Assembly: GCA_949358305.1 (NCBI GenBank)
Contig: OX442316.1
Span: 17,918,001 to 17,982,000, forward strand
Direction: 5' to 3'
Length of the DNA stretch: 64,000 nucleotides
Source: Strigamia acuminata
Lineage: Eukaryota > Arthropoda > Chilopoda > Geophilomorpha > Linotaeniidae
This document shows, piece by piece, positions 1 through 11,480 of the stretch. The translations under genes and the position numbers were made by a program. Position 1 is the stretch's first letter; each line of letters starts with the position of its first letter. The notes below the pieces were generated by a model. The model saw nothing but the letters and a program-made list of their open reading frames with translations, ran no database searches and was not told the origin of the DNA.

Positions 1-3000
1 CATTCTTGAGCGTACGTGGCAATGGCGGTGCAAGTGCATTCACAATCGTTGCCGATATCGCAGCCGCAAGTATCGGATATACAACTATAAAAAATAAAAA
101 TAAAAAATAAAAAAGTTGAGTTTTTTTATTTTAATTTTTTAATTTTATAATTTTTTTGTTAATTTTTTTTACTTTTCCAAGAATGGTTCGACAGGAACAT
201 CGGAGTGACACGCGCTGAACAGTTCGGATTTGAGCACGCCGCACTTTTTCTCCGCCCAGGCCACCTTTTGCGGATTCACTTTGCAGTTGTCTTTAACGGG
301 CTCGGAGCTCGTACAGTAGTTGTGCACGCGCCAACTGTCGGCGAAATCCATCGGTCGAGCCAACACGGGGCCGCCCAACGGAGATCGAAAATCGTTCATC
401 GAGTCGTCGTTGAAATCGCCGCACAATCCGGTCACCTGTCGCGGTAATTCTCGCGTTATTTCAATTTTAACCGGACAATAATAATCGAATTATTCACCCC
501 GCTCTTCCATTTTGATTGCAGTTTGATGTAAACTCGTGTTCCGTGGTCCCAATAGAGCGTCACGCCAACATCGGTGTGTACTACGACAAAAAGTCCCACT
601 TTATGGACGATAAAGCGAGAATTTGCCTCTGGTTCTGGGATCGGCTCGTTTTTAGATAAACGCAGTTTTTCATCGCCTGCAAAATCAATAATAATTAGTA
701 ATTATTAAAATATAAAATTTTTTTTCTTTGTATTTTGAACCGAGAATAAAAGTAGACGACGTGAAGCACGTAGTTTGGGCGTCTCCGCACGGAATGGCTT
801 CAATGTTGATCGTAAATTGCGCGTTCGAGTCGAGCGAACCCTGAGCCAAAGTGTATTCGCACTCGCCGACAAATTCAAACATTCGGCCGTCGAATGTTTT
901 CACGTGAGTCTCTCCCCACGCGTAACAAATTCCGGGACATTCGCGTTTTTCGCACTTCCAGCGAGCGTTGTCGCACAAACTGAATGAAAATCTCAAACAT
1001 TTTACACATTCACGACCTCAACTTTGATACTATACACCTTACCATAAATTACAATCTTGTAGCATCGTTTCATTCGGTTCGTAAGTACGATCATTGTGAT
1101 GACACGGGCACTGGGAAGGTTTAATGCACGTTTTAGCCTTCGCGTCGTAAATATAACCGTCTTTGCATCTAAAATCAAATAAATTTCAAAATAAATTCGC
1201 TTCTCTTACAAATCTCGTTCGGCGTCACTCACTTGCAACCGGGTTTGCAACGAACGGTCGTACAAATCGGCGGCTTGTGGAAATTAGAGCAGGTGAGCGG
1301 ACATTCGACCAAACAATCCGTCGCTTCCATGTTGTCCGCATCTAAACACGAGCTCACTTGTTTGGATTTCAACGCTTCCATTCGTTCTTCGGGCGTTGCT
1401 ACTCGACATGCCCAAACGGCGTTTGCGCACGTGCTTATGTAAAACGAGAAAAAATATTTAACCGCACGAAAAAATTCGCTGCAATTAACGATAATTACCA
1501 CATTTGATCGTCGCGCACTTCGGAATATCCGGCCGGATATTGCTCCTCGTCAAACAAACAGGAACATTGCGATATTTCGATGCATTCGCCCTCCGAATTC
1601 AACGCCATCCCAAACGGGCAGTTACATCCTTCCACGCATTGGTCTTGGCATTTGCTGTTCGACGCAATGTCCACGCAACTTCTACTGCACGAAGAACTGC
1701 ATTGACTATAAACTTGTCCGCTAGGGCACGTCGTTTCTGAAAATCATCAAAGAAATGGTTTAAAAAAAATTTTTTCTTATATTTTCTGTCACATAAACAC
1801 ACCACACACGGAAACTTCTGATCTCCATTCAATGGTGGCTCCTTTTCTGGCACATATTGTGGCGTAGTCGGCAATGCTCGAACAATAGCAGCTTTCAGCT
1901 TGCGAATGTTTACACGTACACACGTCGTAGATGCAGTTGTTGATGTAGGGTTCGGGATCGACGGTGTCGTGACAATCTGGAGAGGAAAAGAGTAAATTTA
2001 GATGGAAAAATTGATAAAATGATAAAATTTACCTTCAAATACGGAACTTTTGATGATTTCGCAAAGTTTGTTCGCTCCTTGTTCGAGTTCCGGGTCGATG
2101 GAACACGGTTCGATTTGCAAGGCTTCGGCCGGCATGTCGGCGCAAAAATCCTCGGTTTTCCATTTGTCAGCGAAAGAATTGACGTTGCTTTCAATATCGC
2201 CCTCAGGAGTCAAGAAATCGTCCTTCTGCGTCTGCGTAAATGTGCCGCACAAACCCTGCAAAGTGTTTAACAAAGACGGAGGGGCGTCGATGTACAAACG
2301 CGATTCGCCGTCCCATTGGATTTTCAAGCCGTTCATCAATTCGATCTAGAATTTAAATTAAAATTAACATAAAAATCGAACAGTTTTTTGATTTAATTTA
2401 GAAATTACTCTAATAAATGATGAAGACGCCCGGGAAAAATACATTCCAGACGCGAAATGTGGTAAGCTCAATACTTCTCGACCATTTAAAACCATCTGAA
2501 GCAAATTAAATTAAAAAATTAAATTAAAATTTCATTATTTTTTTTAAAAAATTCATTAATTACTGAATAGTCTTGTTTCAAGTGCAATTCGCTGCCGTGT
2601 GTGCGCACGGTGATCGTTTTCGTGCACGACGGATTCAATATAACATCCAGGGGCGTCGAACCTTTGGTTTTGGCAGCAGCTGGTTCGTCGCAAGAAATAA
2701 ATTCTTGCTCGATCGAATAATTCGAATTTGATATTAAATAATAGCTGCATCTTCCCATGAAATTGTAATGTTTGCCGTCGAAGGTCGTGTAATGCGGATC
2801 CCCCACCGCGGAACACCTGGCTTCGCACACTTCTTTGCTGCAGTGCCAACCGCCATCGACGCATTTACTAGAGAAAATTAAAAATAGAAAAATAGAAAAA
2901 TAAATTCAAAAAGTGTGTATTACACTTACCACGTGTTGCAGTCTTGCTGCACGCTGGTTCCTGTGGGATATGGTTTCTTTTTGTACATACAGGGGCACTC

Positions 3001-4260
3001 AGAGGGTTGATAACATTGACTGTTGGGTCCGAGCAACATCCCCTCGGCGCAGAAGCAGCCGTCGTTGCACCACTCGGATTTGCATTGTCGGTTTGGGTTG
3101 GAGCAAGTCGCGGGACAGTCGGAGCCGCAGTCTCGGTACACTTTGTTGTCCGAACAAGAGATATCTTAACGAGAAATGTTATTACGGTACTTATTGTTTC
3201 TAAATTATTTCTCGTAAATTTTACTGCAAAAATTGTTTTGGCGCCAATCGTAGGTGGGTTTTGCAAGAACGCGCGCACATTCTTTGAAGAAGATGGACAT
3301 TGAAGTGCAGCCGCAGTTGTCGCCGAGGTTAGCGTAGCACGTACAGTACTCGGATACACACGCTTCGATGTAAGCCGTCGGATCGAGAAGCTGGAAGATA
3401 ATTTGTTTTTTTAATTTAGATTTTTGATTTGCACAAATTCCTCAACCCACGTATAAGCAGTCTTCGTAGAGTTTATTTTTTATCATGTTGCAATGGTGTT
3501 TTGCTCCTTTAAGTACATCCTGATGTAAATTTTGGCAAGTGTTCTTGACGTAATTTGTGTTTTCGCACGTATCTGCAATAAAACGAGTGTTAAAACGAAT
3601 AGGTAATTATTTTATTTTTATTTTTGCTACCACTTGGTTGAATTATCCACGAATCGGCTAATGAAATTTCATTATCGGTCGGGGTACCGTCGACCGTTTC
3701 CATGTCGTTTAAAGGATTGTCGTCGTATCGACCGCATAAACCGCAGGTTTTGTTTTTGGCTTGCGGTAATGCATCGATTTGAACAAAATTCTAGAAAAAT
3801 TGAAGGGAAAAAATTGATGAAATTGTTTGTTTTATTTTATTTTTTTAAAACCTTTCCGTCCCAAAGTAATCTGAAGCCAAATTCACTCTCGACGGCGATG
3901 TAGTGCGATATGTACTGCACATTTAAGTTGCTAATTGCGAACGGAATTGCTATTGGGGTGTCGGCGACAAGTAACGACGGCTTGCCATTGTGATTTTTCA
4001 AATCATATCTGAAAATAAAATATTAAATTTAATATTTTAAATTTAAAAATTTAAAAATTAATTTTTACTCAGTCGTGTCGATATAAATGCGCAAACTGAC
4101 TGGACAATTTGCTTCTTTACAGTCTTCCTCCATGTTTAAAAATATGGAAAACGAATGATCGATGCAGTCCGTGACTAATAAATAAGAGCAAGTTCCCTCA
4201 AAACCGAACATGCGGCCGTCGAACGTCTGAAAATGTTTCTTTTCCCACGACACGCAACGT
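1..4260 (-). other. VWD-C8-TIL region of gene A (three D-domain blocks)
   Basis: Three von Willebrand type D assemblies in gene A. Block 1: VWD ~4260-3640 ([14 protein letters not shown], then [10 protein letters not shown]), C8 ~3570-3250, TIL ~3160-2926 ([12 protein letters not shown]). Block 2: VWD ~2850-2140 ([16 protein letters not shown], then [14 protein letters not shown]), C8 ~2040-1810, TIL ~1740-1550. A further TIL-like cysteine segment lies ~1430-1090. Block 3: VWD ~985-330 ([33 protein letters not shown]), then C8 running to the window edge. The CGLCG-like motif and TFDG motif are hallmarks of the family. Block 2 has GLCGTF and block 3 has GLCGDF. Confidence 0.85.
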
Positions 4261-7200
4261 CCGTTGAGTTTAGAAACTGAAAAATAAAAATATCATCAAT
4301 TATTCATTTAATTTAATTTTTATAAATTTATAATTTACGGGTTTTATATTCAATTTCGTCGGGCGGCATTATCACAACGCCCTTATCGGTTTTTCCGGGA
4401 CCAATATCAGTTTTTCCGTGACCAGTATCGGTTTTTCCGTGACCGCTTTCGTATTTTGTATTGAATTCGTGTTCGTCGGTCGAAATGTCATCTGTATAAT
4501 AATAAAAATTGAATCAATTTTGACATTTTAAATTGCGCGCACCTAGACTAACTTAAAACGCAATTTGGGATTTCAGATGGGTTCCATTTGCCAGCCGGCG
4601 TGCAATAATAAGCATCTGCTGGCGGAAATTCAAACCGCATGCCTTCGCCGCACGACAGCGCGCAGACCATACTCTCCTGTTGAATATTGCACTCGTAACC
4701 GACAGTGTGCGTCGCTTGTAAATCACACACGGAAACGGCTGTAAAAACAAATCATCTCGTACAATGTTACAATTTTTAAAAAAAATATTATTTAAATATA
4801 ATTACGAGTATCGCATAATTTCCCCCAGAATTCTTTCCGACACACGCAGTTATCTTTTCCTACGCAAGTGCCTCCATTTTGACACGGGGGGTCACAAATA
4901 GCTGTAAAATAAAATAATAAAATATACAATTTGCTATTTTAATTGGTAAATTTACGTTGGCAATTGGGGAACTTTGTGATGGGCGTCACGGCTCCGGTCG
5001 TTTTGTCGCAGGTTATTTGTTTCGTGAAGGTTTGATCGGGAAATTGGTGACCATCCATACATTGTCCCGTGCACGTTCTATCAGAATAGGCAAATGGAAA
5101 TTAGTTTGTGTTTTAAGTATGAAATGTTTGAAATTTACAGGTCTTTCGAAGTTCGTCTGCAGGTCACTCGACCATTCATCGGAGCTGGCGGTACCTCACA
5201 GCTGGCGCCCATGTCAACGTGGGTTTCACCTCCGTGAGTTCCAGTCTGAGTATTTGTCGTATCGTATTTCGAATAATCATCTAAGTAAAACGGATCATTC
5301 AATGGTTAAGATTATGTTTTTTTTATATATTAAACAAACCTGGGACGCAATTTGGAATGTCGGATGGAGTCCAGACTCCTGCCGGCGTGCAGGAATAAGA
5401 AGATGCGGGTGGGAATTCAAATTTCATGCCTTCGCCGCAAACGAGGCTGCACGTCATCACGTCATTTTTAATTTTGCATTCGTAACCGACCTGATGCGTC
5501 GCTTGTAAGTTGCATACGGAAACAGCTAAAAAATAAAAAAAAATTAATTTTAATTAACGATTTAAAAAAAAAAAAGAATTATTAATAGAGTTTCTCACCA
5601 GAGTCGCATAACTTTCCCCAGTAACCTTTCGGGCACCGACAGACACTCGGTCCGATGCAAGTTCCTCCATTTTCACAGGATGGGTCGCAAATTGCTGCAA
5701 ATTAATTAAAAATTGATGAAATTTGAAACGTATAGAATTAATATTAATTTTAATATCAAAACTCTTACGTTCGCAATCGGGAAACTTTGTTGTTGGCGTC
5801 GAAATGCCGTCACTTCCGCAAGAAATTTCTTTGGTGGCACTTTGGTCGTGGAATTGGTAACCGGTGAAACACACTCCCGTGCATGCCCTTAATATTTAAA
5901 TTTGTACAAAATAATAGCTAAGTTTTAAAAAAAAGAACGTTTAGATTTACAGTGACTTTGAAGAACGTCTGCAGCTAACGCGTCCATTTATAGGAGCTGG
6001 TGGCATTTGGCACTCAGCACCTTTAAAAATTAAAATCAAAGTTATTAATAATTACTTAGACATCTAAGCAAATGGGAAATTATCATTAAATACCTGTTTC
6101 AACTTGAGTTTGGTCTCCACCTCCTCCATGAGTTCCCTTAGAGCCTTCAACATCTGATTTTTTAAAAAACGTTAAGGTTTTTAATTAGAAAATACAAACA
6201 GAAATTACCTGAAATGCAATTTGGAATGTCGGATGGAGTCCATATTCCAGCTGGTGTGCATGAATAAGAAGACGCGGGTGGGAATTCGAATTTCATGCCT
6301 TCGCCGCAAACGAGGCTGCACGTCATCACGTCGTTTTTAATTTTGCATTCGTAACCGACTTGATGCGTCGCTTGTAAATTGCAAACGGAAACGGCTGCAA
6401 ATAAATTTGTTTATTTTTATTAACAATTTCAAAATTTTTCTAAAAATCGAGTCACTCACGAGCTTCGCACAATTTTCCCCAGTAATCTTTCGGGCAACGA
6501 CAGACACCCGGACCAATACAGGTTCCACCATTTTCGCAAGACGGCTCGCAAATTGCTGCAAAATAATTAAAAATTGATTAAATTAGAAACAGAATTAATA
6601 TCAATCAAACTCCTACGTTTGCAATTGGGAAACTTTGCGGTTGGCTTCGAAATGCCGTCACGCCCGCAAGTAATTTCTTTGATGGTGCGTTTGTTGGGGA
6701 ATCGGTAACCGTCGAAACATTCTCCCGTGCACGTTCTATCGATACACCGGTATTTAAATTCATACATCAAAGAAAAAGAAATAATTGAAATTTACAATTT
6801 CCCCGGAGACTGTTGGCAACTAATGCGTCCATTAACCGGAGCTGGTGGAACTTCACACTCATCGTCTTAAAAAACAAACTTATTAATCACACATTTAAAC
6901 AAATATAGATCAATAATTTACCCGTTCCAATGTGAGTTTGGCCTCCGTCAGTTCCCCGCACGTCTTCGGCATCGTCTTAAAAAACAAACTTATTAAACAC
7001 ACATTTAAACAAATTTAGATCAATAATTTACCCGTTCCAATGTGAGTTTGGCCTCCGTCAGTTTCCCGCATGTCTTCGGCCTCTAAAAAATTGATTATAA
7101 AATTTATTTCATTAATTTTTATATACAAAAATACCCCGAATGCAGTTTGGAATTCGCGACGGTGTCCATTTTCCTGCCGGTGTGCACGAATAAGACTTCG

Positions 7201-8282
7201 CCGGTGGGAATTCGAATTTCATGCCATCGCAAACGAGTGTGCACGTCATTACGTCATTTTCAATTTTGCAATCGTGACCGACGTTATGCGTGTCTCGTAA
7301 ATCGCACACGGAAACGGCTACAAATAAAATCATTTATTCCCGATTAAACATTTACACGTTACATAATCAATAATAGTCGATCCACTCACGAGATTCGCAC
7401 AATTTGCCCCAGAAATTCTTCTGGCAACTGCAAATATTAGTCCCGATACATGTGCCGCCATTTTGACACGGCGAATCGCAAACGGCTGCAAAATTTAAAA
7501 ATGTTTGTCCAGTTGTGTCGGAATGTTATCCAACTTACGTTGGCAATCGGGGAACTTCGCAGCGGGCTTGGAAATGCCATCGCTGCCGCAAGTAATCAGC
7601 ATGTTGATACTTTTGTCCGGAAACTGATAACCATCGAAGCATTCTCCAGTGCATGTTCTGTTGACATTTAAAATGTGCAATTAAAACGAGTGATAAAGGT
7701 TAGGTTAAAGGTTTCGATTTACTGTATCCCCGAAGCGCGCTTGCAGCTCACGCGGCCATTTACGGGAGATGGCGGAATGGCGCAAGTCGCACCTAAAGAT
7801 AATTAAGTTTGGTCATGTTATTGGTGATATTTATCACTTTTTCATTACTTACCACTGCCGATACCGCCTTTTTGACCAAATGGGGACCCTAAAATTAATT
7901 TAATTTAATGAAATTACAAATATTGAGAGGTTTTGTTTGTTTTTCTTACTATTGCCGCCCGTACCGCCAGCTTTTGATGTTTTAGACGGCGCACTAAGTG
8001 ATAAAACAATAAAAAAATAAAAGTAAAAGTGAAAAGCTTTCCTGCAGTGCCCGCAATGCTTGCAAAGCACCGCCGTTGAATACTTCTCTGCAGAATTTAA
8101 AATATTTAAATTTAAATATTTTAATTTTTGGTTTAAAAATACAAAAGAGCAAAAACGAAATCTGTAAATCAATAAGAATTAATTGGAATTTAATGATTTT
8201 ACCCTTTTGTTTTTTGTCCATCGGTATTGGTTAAGATGATTGAAAGCGAGAGAATCGTGCAAAACAGCTTCAAGTACCCCAT
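1..8282 (-). CDS. Gene A: secreted CCP-EGF-CCP / VWD-C8-TIL mosaic protein (3' end beyond window)
   Basis: Large multi-exon secreted protein; the start at 8282 gives a signal peptide ([17 protein letters not shown]). Short Gly-rich linker exons follow (7947-7991, 7853-7887). Then come four blocks of sushi-like half (Cys-rich, NGRVSC ... CTGEC), EGF (CxNGGTCxGxxxCxC...GKLC) and second sushi (VGYxC ... FEFPPA ... WTPS.IPNC), at about 7795-7130, 6867-6210, 6023-5340 and 5220-4555. A linker exon with heptads [21 protein letters not shown] (4343-4492) leads into three VWD domains with C8 and TIL modules (VWD starts near 4253, 2830 and 985; [10 protein letters not shown] near 420). This D-domain layout is known from VWF, hemolectin/hemocytin, SCO-spondin and mucins, where it mediates multimer formation and adhesion. 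The block-4 exon end at 4552 needs a GTTAGT donor; it lies at the same phase and position as the donors of the other blocks, so I keep one gene. The C-terminus lies before position 1. The exact function is inferred. Confidence 0.8.
6865..7084 (-). repeat. Tandemly duplicated linker exon with intron in gene A
   Basis: Two ~110-bp copies (6865-6974 and 6975-7084) each contain an intron piece and a linker exon encoding almost the same peptide ([17 protein letters not shown] and [17 protein letters not shown]). They differ at only a handful of positions, so this is a recent exon duplication that lengthens the spacer between two CCP-EGF-CCP blocks. Confidence 0.85.
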
Positions 8283-8420
8283 CGTGGATACTCAATTACT
8301 GAACGCTGTAAACACCTCGACGTTCTGTAAACAGTGTCGCCGAAGAGTCTGAAAAGTTTTGCATTTGCTCAGGAAGAAAAAGGTCTCAACCGGATGTCCT
8401 AAAGATTGCTAGTTAATTTT
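8283..8420 (-). promoter_or_regulatory. Promoter-proximal block of gene A, shared with genes B and C
   Basis: Read on the minus strand, 8400-8330 contains CATCCGGTTGAGACC, then TTCTTCCTGAGC and AATGCAAAAC. The same words in the same order occur upstream of gene B (17690-17735) and gene C (21080-21150). This is either a conserved promoter/5'UTR or recent duplication; the surrounding sequence is much less similar in gene A. Confidence 0.6.
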
Positions 8421-9874
8421 TTTTGGTTATTTTTTTTTTTCATGAATAAAATTTTTTTTTTTAAATTGCAGATTATTAATTGTAAGGATGCAGAATTAAT
8501 CTGTAATTTCTAGGCTACAGCAAAAATACGATGTTAATCGATGCAAAATAATTAATTTTGCGTTTATTTTTGGTTGATTTATATCGAAATTTGTTTTATT
8601 TCTATTTATTTTATTTAATTAATTTATTTTAATTGAAAAATTGCAGTTTTTGGGGTTAATTTTAGGTGTATTTTGCATGTTAGCAGGAAATTGTCACCTT
8701 TTGATTAATTTTTGTTTACAGGACGTCGGTGTTTTCAAGAAATGAGAACGCCTTAAATATATGTAAATATTTTTGTTTTTTCCAAGTAATGCTGCGATGG
8801 AGAAAGTTCAGTTTTTACGTTCGGATGGAGAAAGTTCAATTTTTAAGTTGAAAGTTCTTCCAAGAATGATTGAAATTTATCGTTTTCTAACGTAATCGCA
8901 GCATTATTTCGGTTTTATCTACTACGGGATGTTGAATGCCATTTCCTCTATAAGCGATGACATAATCAAATCAAAAATAACTTGTGACATTCTAATCAAA
9001 ATTGTCTCACCTTATAAGTAACAATTTTATTATTGCAATTATTTTGCTCAGAAATAACGATCGAGCTGCTTCAAAAAATATTCACTAACAGTATTGAAAA
9101 TATAAACAAAAATATATCAATATATATATTTCAACAAACGGATGCTTTTTCTAAAATTTTGTATTAAAATTATATTTAAAAAAAATAATAAATATTATTT
9201 TTTAGGGAAAAAGTTAACATTTAAAACAAAAAAATTGAGAAAATGTTAAACATAAAATATCATTTGTTGATATTTGAGAAATTATTGTTTCTAGGTTTTC
9301 ATTAAACAGTACAAAATATATACGCTCGGTTTAATGTGTTTGTTATATAATTAACTATTTTCCTAATTAGTTTGCTATTAAGCTTCTATGTATGTACACG
9401 AGCATCGAGTTTCAAAGTTTTTATACATTTTTCGCGAGTTGTTTTATCATTTAAGCGGATTAAAAATAAAACCATTAAGTGCATTCTTGGAACTACTGCG
9501 TAAACACGTGTTCGTTAAAGGACCGGTACAATATTTCTAAATTTTACTATTCTTTAACCACGCGGAACAAAACCATCGATTCTTAATACGACAGAAATTA
9601 CTACAGGTGCTGGTTAAATTATTATAATTATCCATAATTGCATTCGAAGATTAAAAAATTAAAATAAAAAAAAGTTTTAATTTCGAATTCAATTATTATT
9701 ATTTTTAAAAAAATTTAAATATCAAATGAAAACGCTCAACAATCGTAATAAAAATAAAGAATATAAAATAAAATTTGATTTTACAATAATTTCAATCTAA
9801 AATTACATGAAAATCGTAGTAAATTCAAAACAAAACCAAAAAAACACAATAAAAACCAAAGAATTCCGTTCAAA
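8421..9874. other. AT-rich intergenic region, no gene seen
   Basis: Spacer between the gene A promoter and the 3' end of the Cosmc-like gene. It is very AT-rich, with several AATAAA-like words and poly-A/T runs. I see no coding exon, RNA gene or transposon signature here. The part nearest 9874 is probably the 3'UTR of the Cosmc-like gene. Confidence 0.6.
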
Positions 9875-11068
9875 TTAACGATTAGGACGCAAAAAACGCG
9901 CGTTAAATGTCAATTTTTCACTTCTTTCTTGATGTTTCGGATCTACTTTACCTCCATCAACCGCGTGCAACCTTAAATGATAAACCGCATACTCTAATAA
10001 ATACATCTTGTTAGCGGGAATGTCATGAAACGTCACCGTATAATCACTACAACAACCAGCACCCTATTTAAAAAAAATATATATATATATTAATTAAATC
10101 AATTAATTTTTTTTTCTTCAAATTCCACAACTTACTTTACTACTTAAATAAAGACTATTGCGATAATAATCGGAATTTTTCCAATTGCGTTTGCCTAAAA
10201 GCAAATCATTGACGCTAAACGCATTGAACCGTCCTCGCCCCAACTTATCCCTCGTGTCGACGGGAGACGCGCCGAACTGGAACATCAATTTGCCGAAAAT
10301 GCAATCCTCGCTGCCGCACTGCGATCCGAGTTCGTCGCACGCGTCGTCGTCGGCGATGCTCTCTGCAAACATCTGCAGAACCTTGTGGTTTATCACCATC
10401 CCCGCTTTGCCGTAATTGTAAACGTAATCCGACTGTTTGTCCTTCACCGGGTGACCTAAGTAAAACAAATTGGTGAAATTGCTGATGGAATCCAACGGCG
10501 CGACCATATAACGCAGATTTTCAACGATCGCGTAAGTTCGGTCGTCTACGACGAGAATCCACTTGAAAGCGCTTTTAAACGTCCGCCACGAGCGCAGGAG
10601 GCCTCCGCAGAGCATCGGCCACGGGTCCGAGTTGGGGATGGCGGTCACGGGCACCGTTTCGTCGTTGAAAGCGCCGTAGAATAAGGCGCCGTCGCAGTGG
10701 TTCACCCACGTTCGTTTTATCGCTCGTGCTCGTTTCTTATCCGTCGTGAAAATGATGCACAACACGGAATTGTGTTTCTGCAGAAACGCGTTTTCCATTA
10801 AAATGTCGTTTTCCGGCTCGGTGTCGTCGAGGTTCGTGGGTCGACGAACGTAGCCTTCGTTGACGAGCCATTTGTCGTAGAGTTCTTCGAAATTGTTGTT
10901 CGGTTCCGACGGTGTGAAGTGCGTGAAAGTGTAGTCCATGCGCACTGATTCTTCGTATTTGAGTAAAACAAAAGCAAATAACATGCCAGCGAAGGATGAA
11001 AAGAAGAATAGGATGAGTTTTTGACGAAACATGTTGACGAGAGCGACGCCGAATGCCTTGGTTGACAT
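9875..11068 (-). CDS. Cosmc/C1GALT1-like type II membrane protein (GT31 fold)
   Basis: Two coding exons, 10136-11068 and 9875-10063, give 373 aa. I chose the Met at 11068 because a good acceptor (TTTTCTCAG) lies just upstream at ~11088, so the open frame further 5' is a 5'UTR intron. Residues ~15-37 are a hydrophobic signal anchor, followed by a stem and a GT31 domain. Similarity to core-1 O-glycan galactosyltransferase and its chaperone Cosmc is clear: [36 protein letters not shown] and [10 protein letters not shown]. At the place where C1GALT1 has the metal-binding Asp triplet (DDD), this protein reads VVDDRTYA, so one Asp is lost. The spacing FYLGHPVK...DYV resembles C1GALT1C1 (Cosmc) more than the enzyme. 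It could be a chaperone-like pseudoenzyme or a divergent enzyme. It is divergently arranged with METTL2, about 400 bp away. Confidence 0.8.
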
Positions 11069-11480
11069 TTTTGGTGCGAAATGTCCTGAGAAAATGAGAG
11101 GAAATGTCACAATTTAATGCGAATTTATTACGTTCAATGCGAAATAAATTACTTGGTATTTTTATATTTTATATACAACCTGGATCATCTGCAAATAAAC
11201 CATCATTTGCATACATCAAAGTTTGGTTTCTTCTTATTTGTAGAGGTCATTTAAACTTTTATTCTGCGGACGGTACCATACTTTCATCAAAACATTGCGA
11301 AAGCAGGATGGTGATTTGTTTAGCTTTGTCATAATAGTATTATGGCTTTGTGAAGTCACGTAGAAAAAGGTTATGTTGTCTTTATCTGTGTCACTAGTGA
11401 ATGAGAAGTGACGTAAATTTAATAGGGTGACATCTGTTGTTGAAAAATAAAAGGTTCAAGGTACATTTAATTCACACGAG
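11069..11480. promoter_or_regulatory. Divergent promoter region, Cosmc-like gene / METTL2
   Basis: About 410 bp separate the two start codons. The region includes the 5'UTR intron acceptor of the minus gene and the leader of METTL2. No TATA box stands out. A shared bidirectional promoter is likely from the geometry alone. Confidence 0.5.

Noticed and set aside
4548-4560. Stop codon right after the fourth CCP exon, suggesting gene A ends here
   Set aside because: A GTTAGT donor lies before the stop at exactly the phase and position used by the other CCP exons, and the next exon continues in phase. I keep one gene but note the doubt in the findings.
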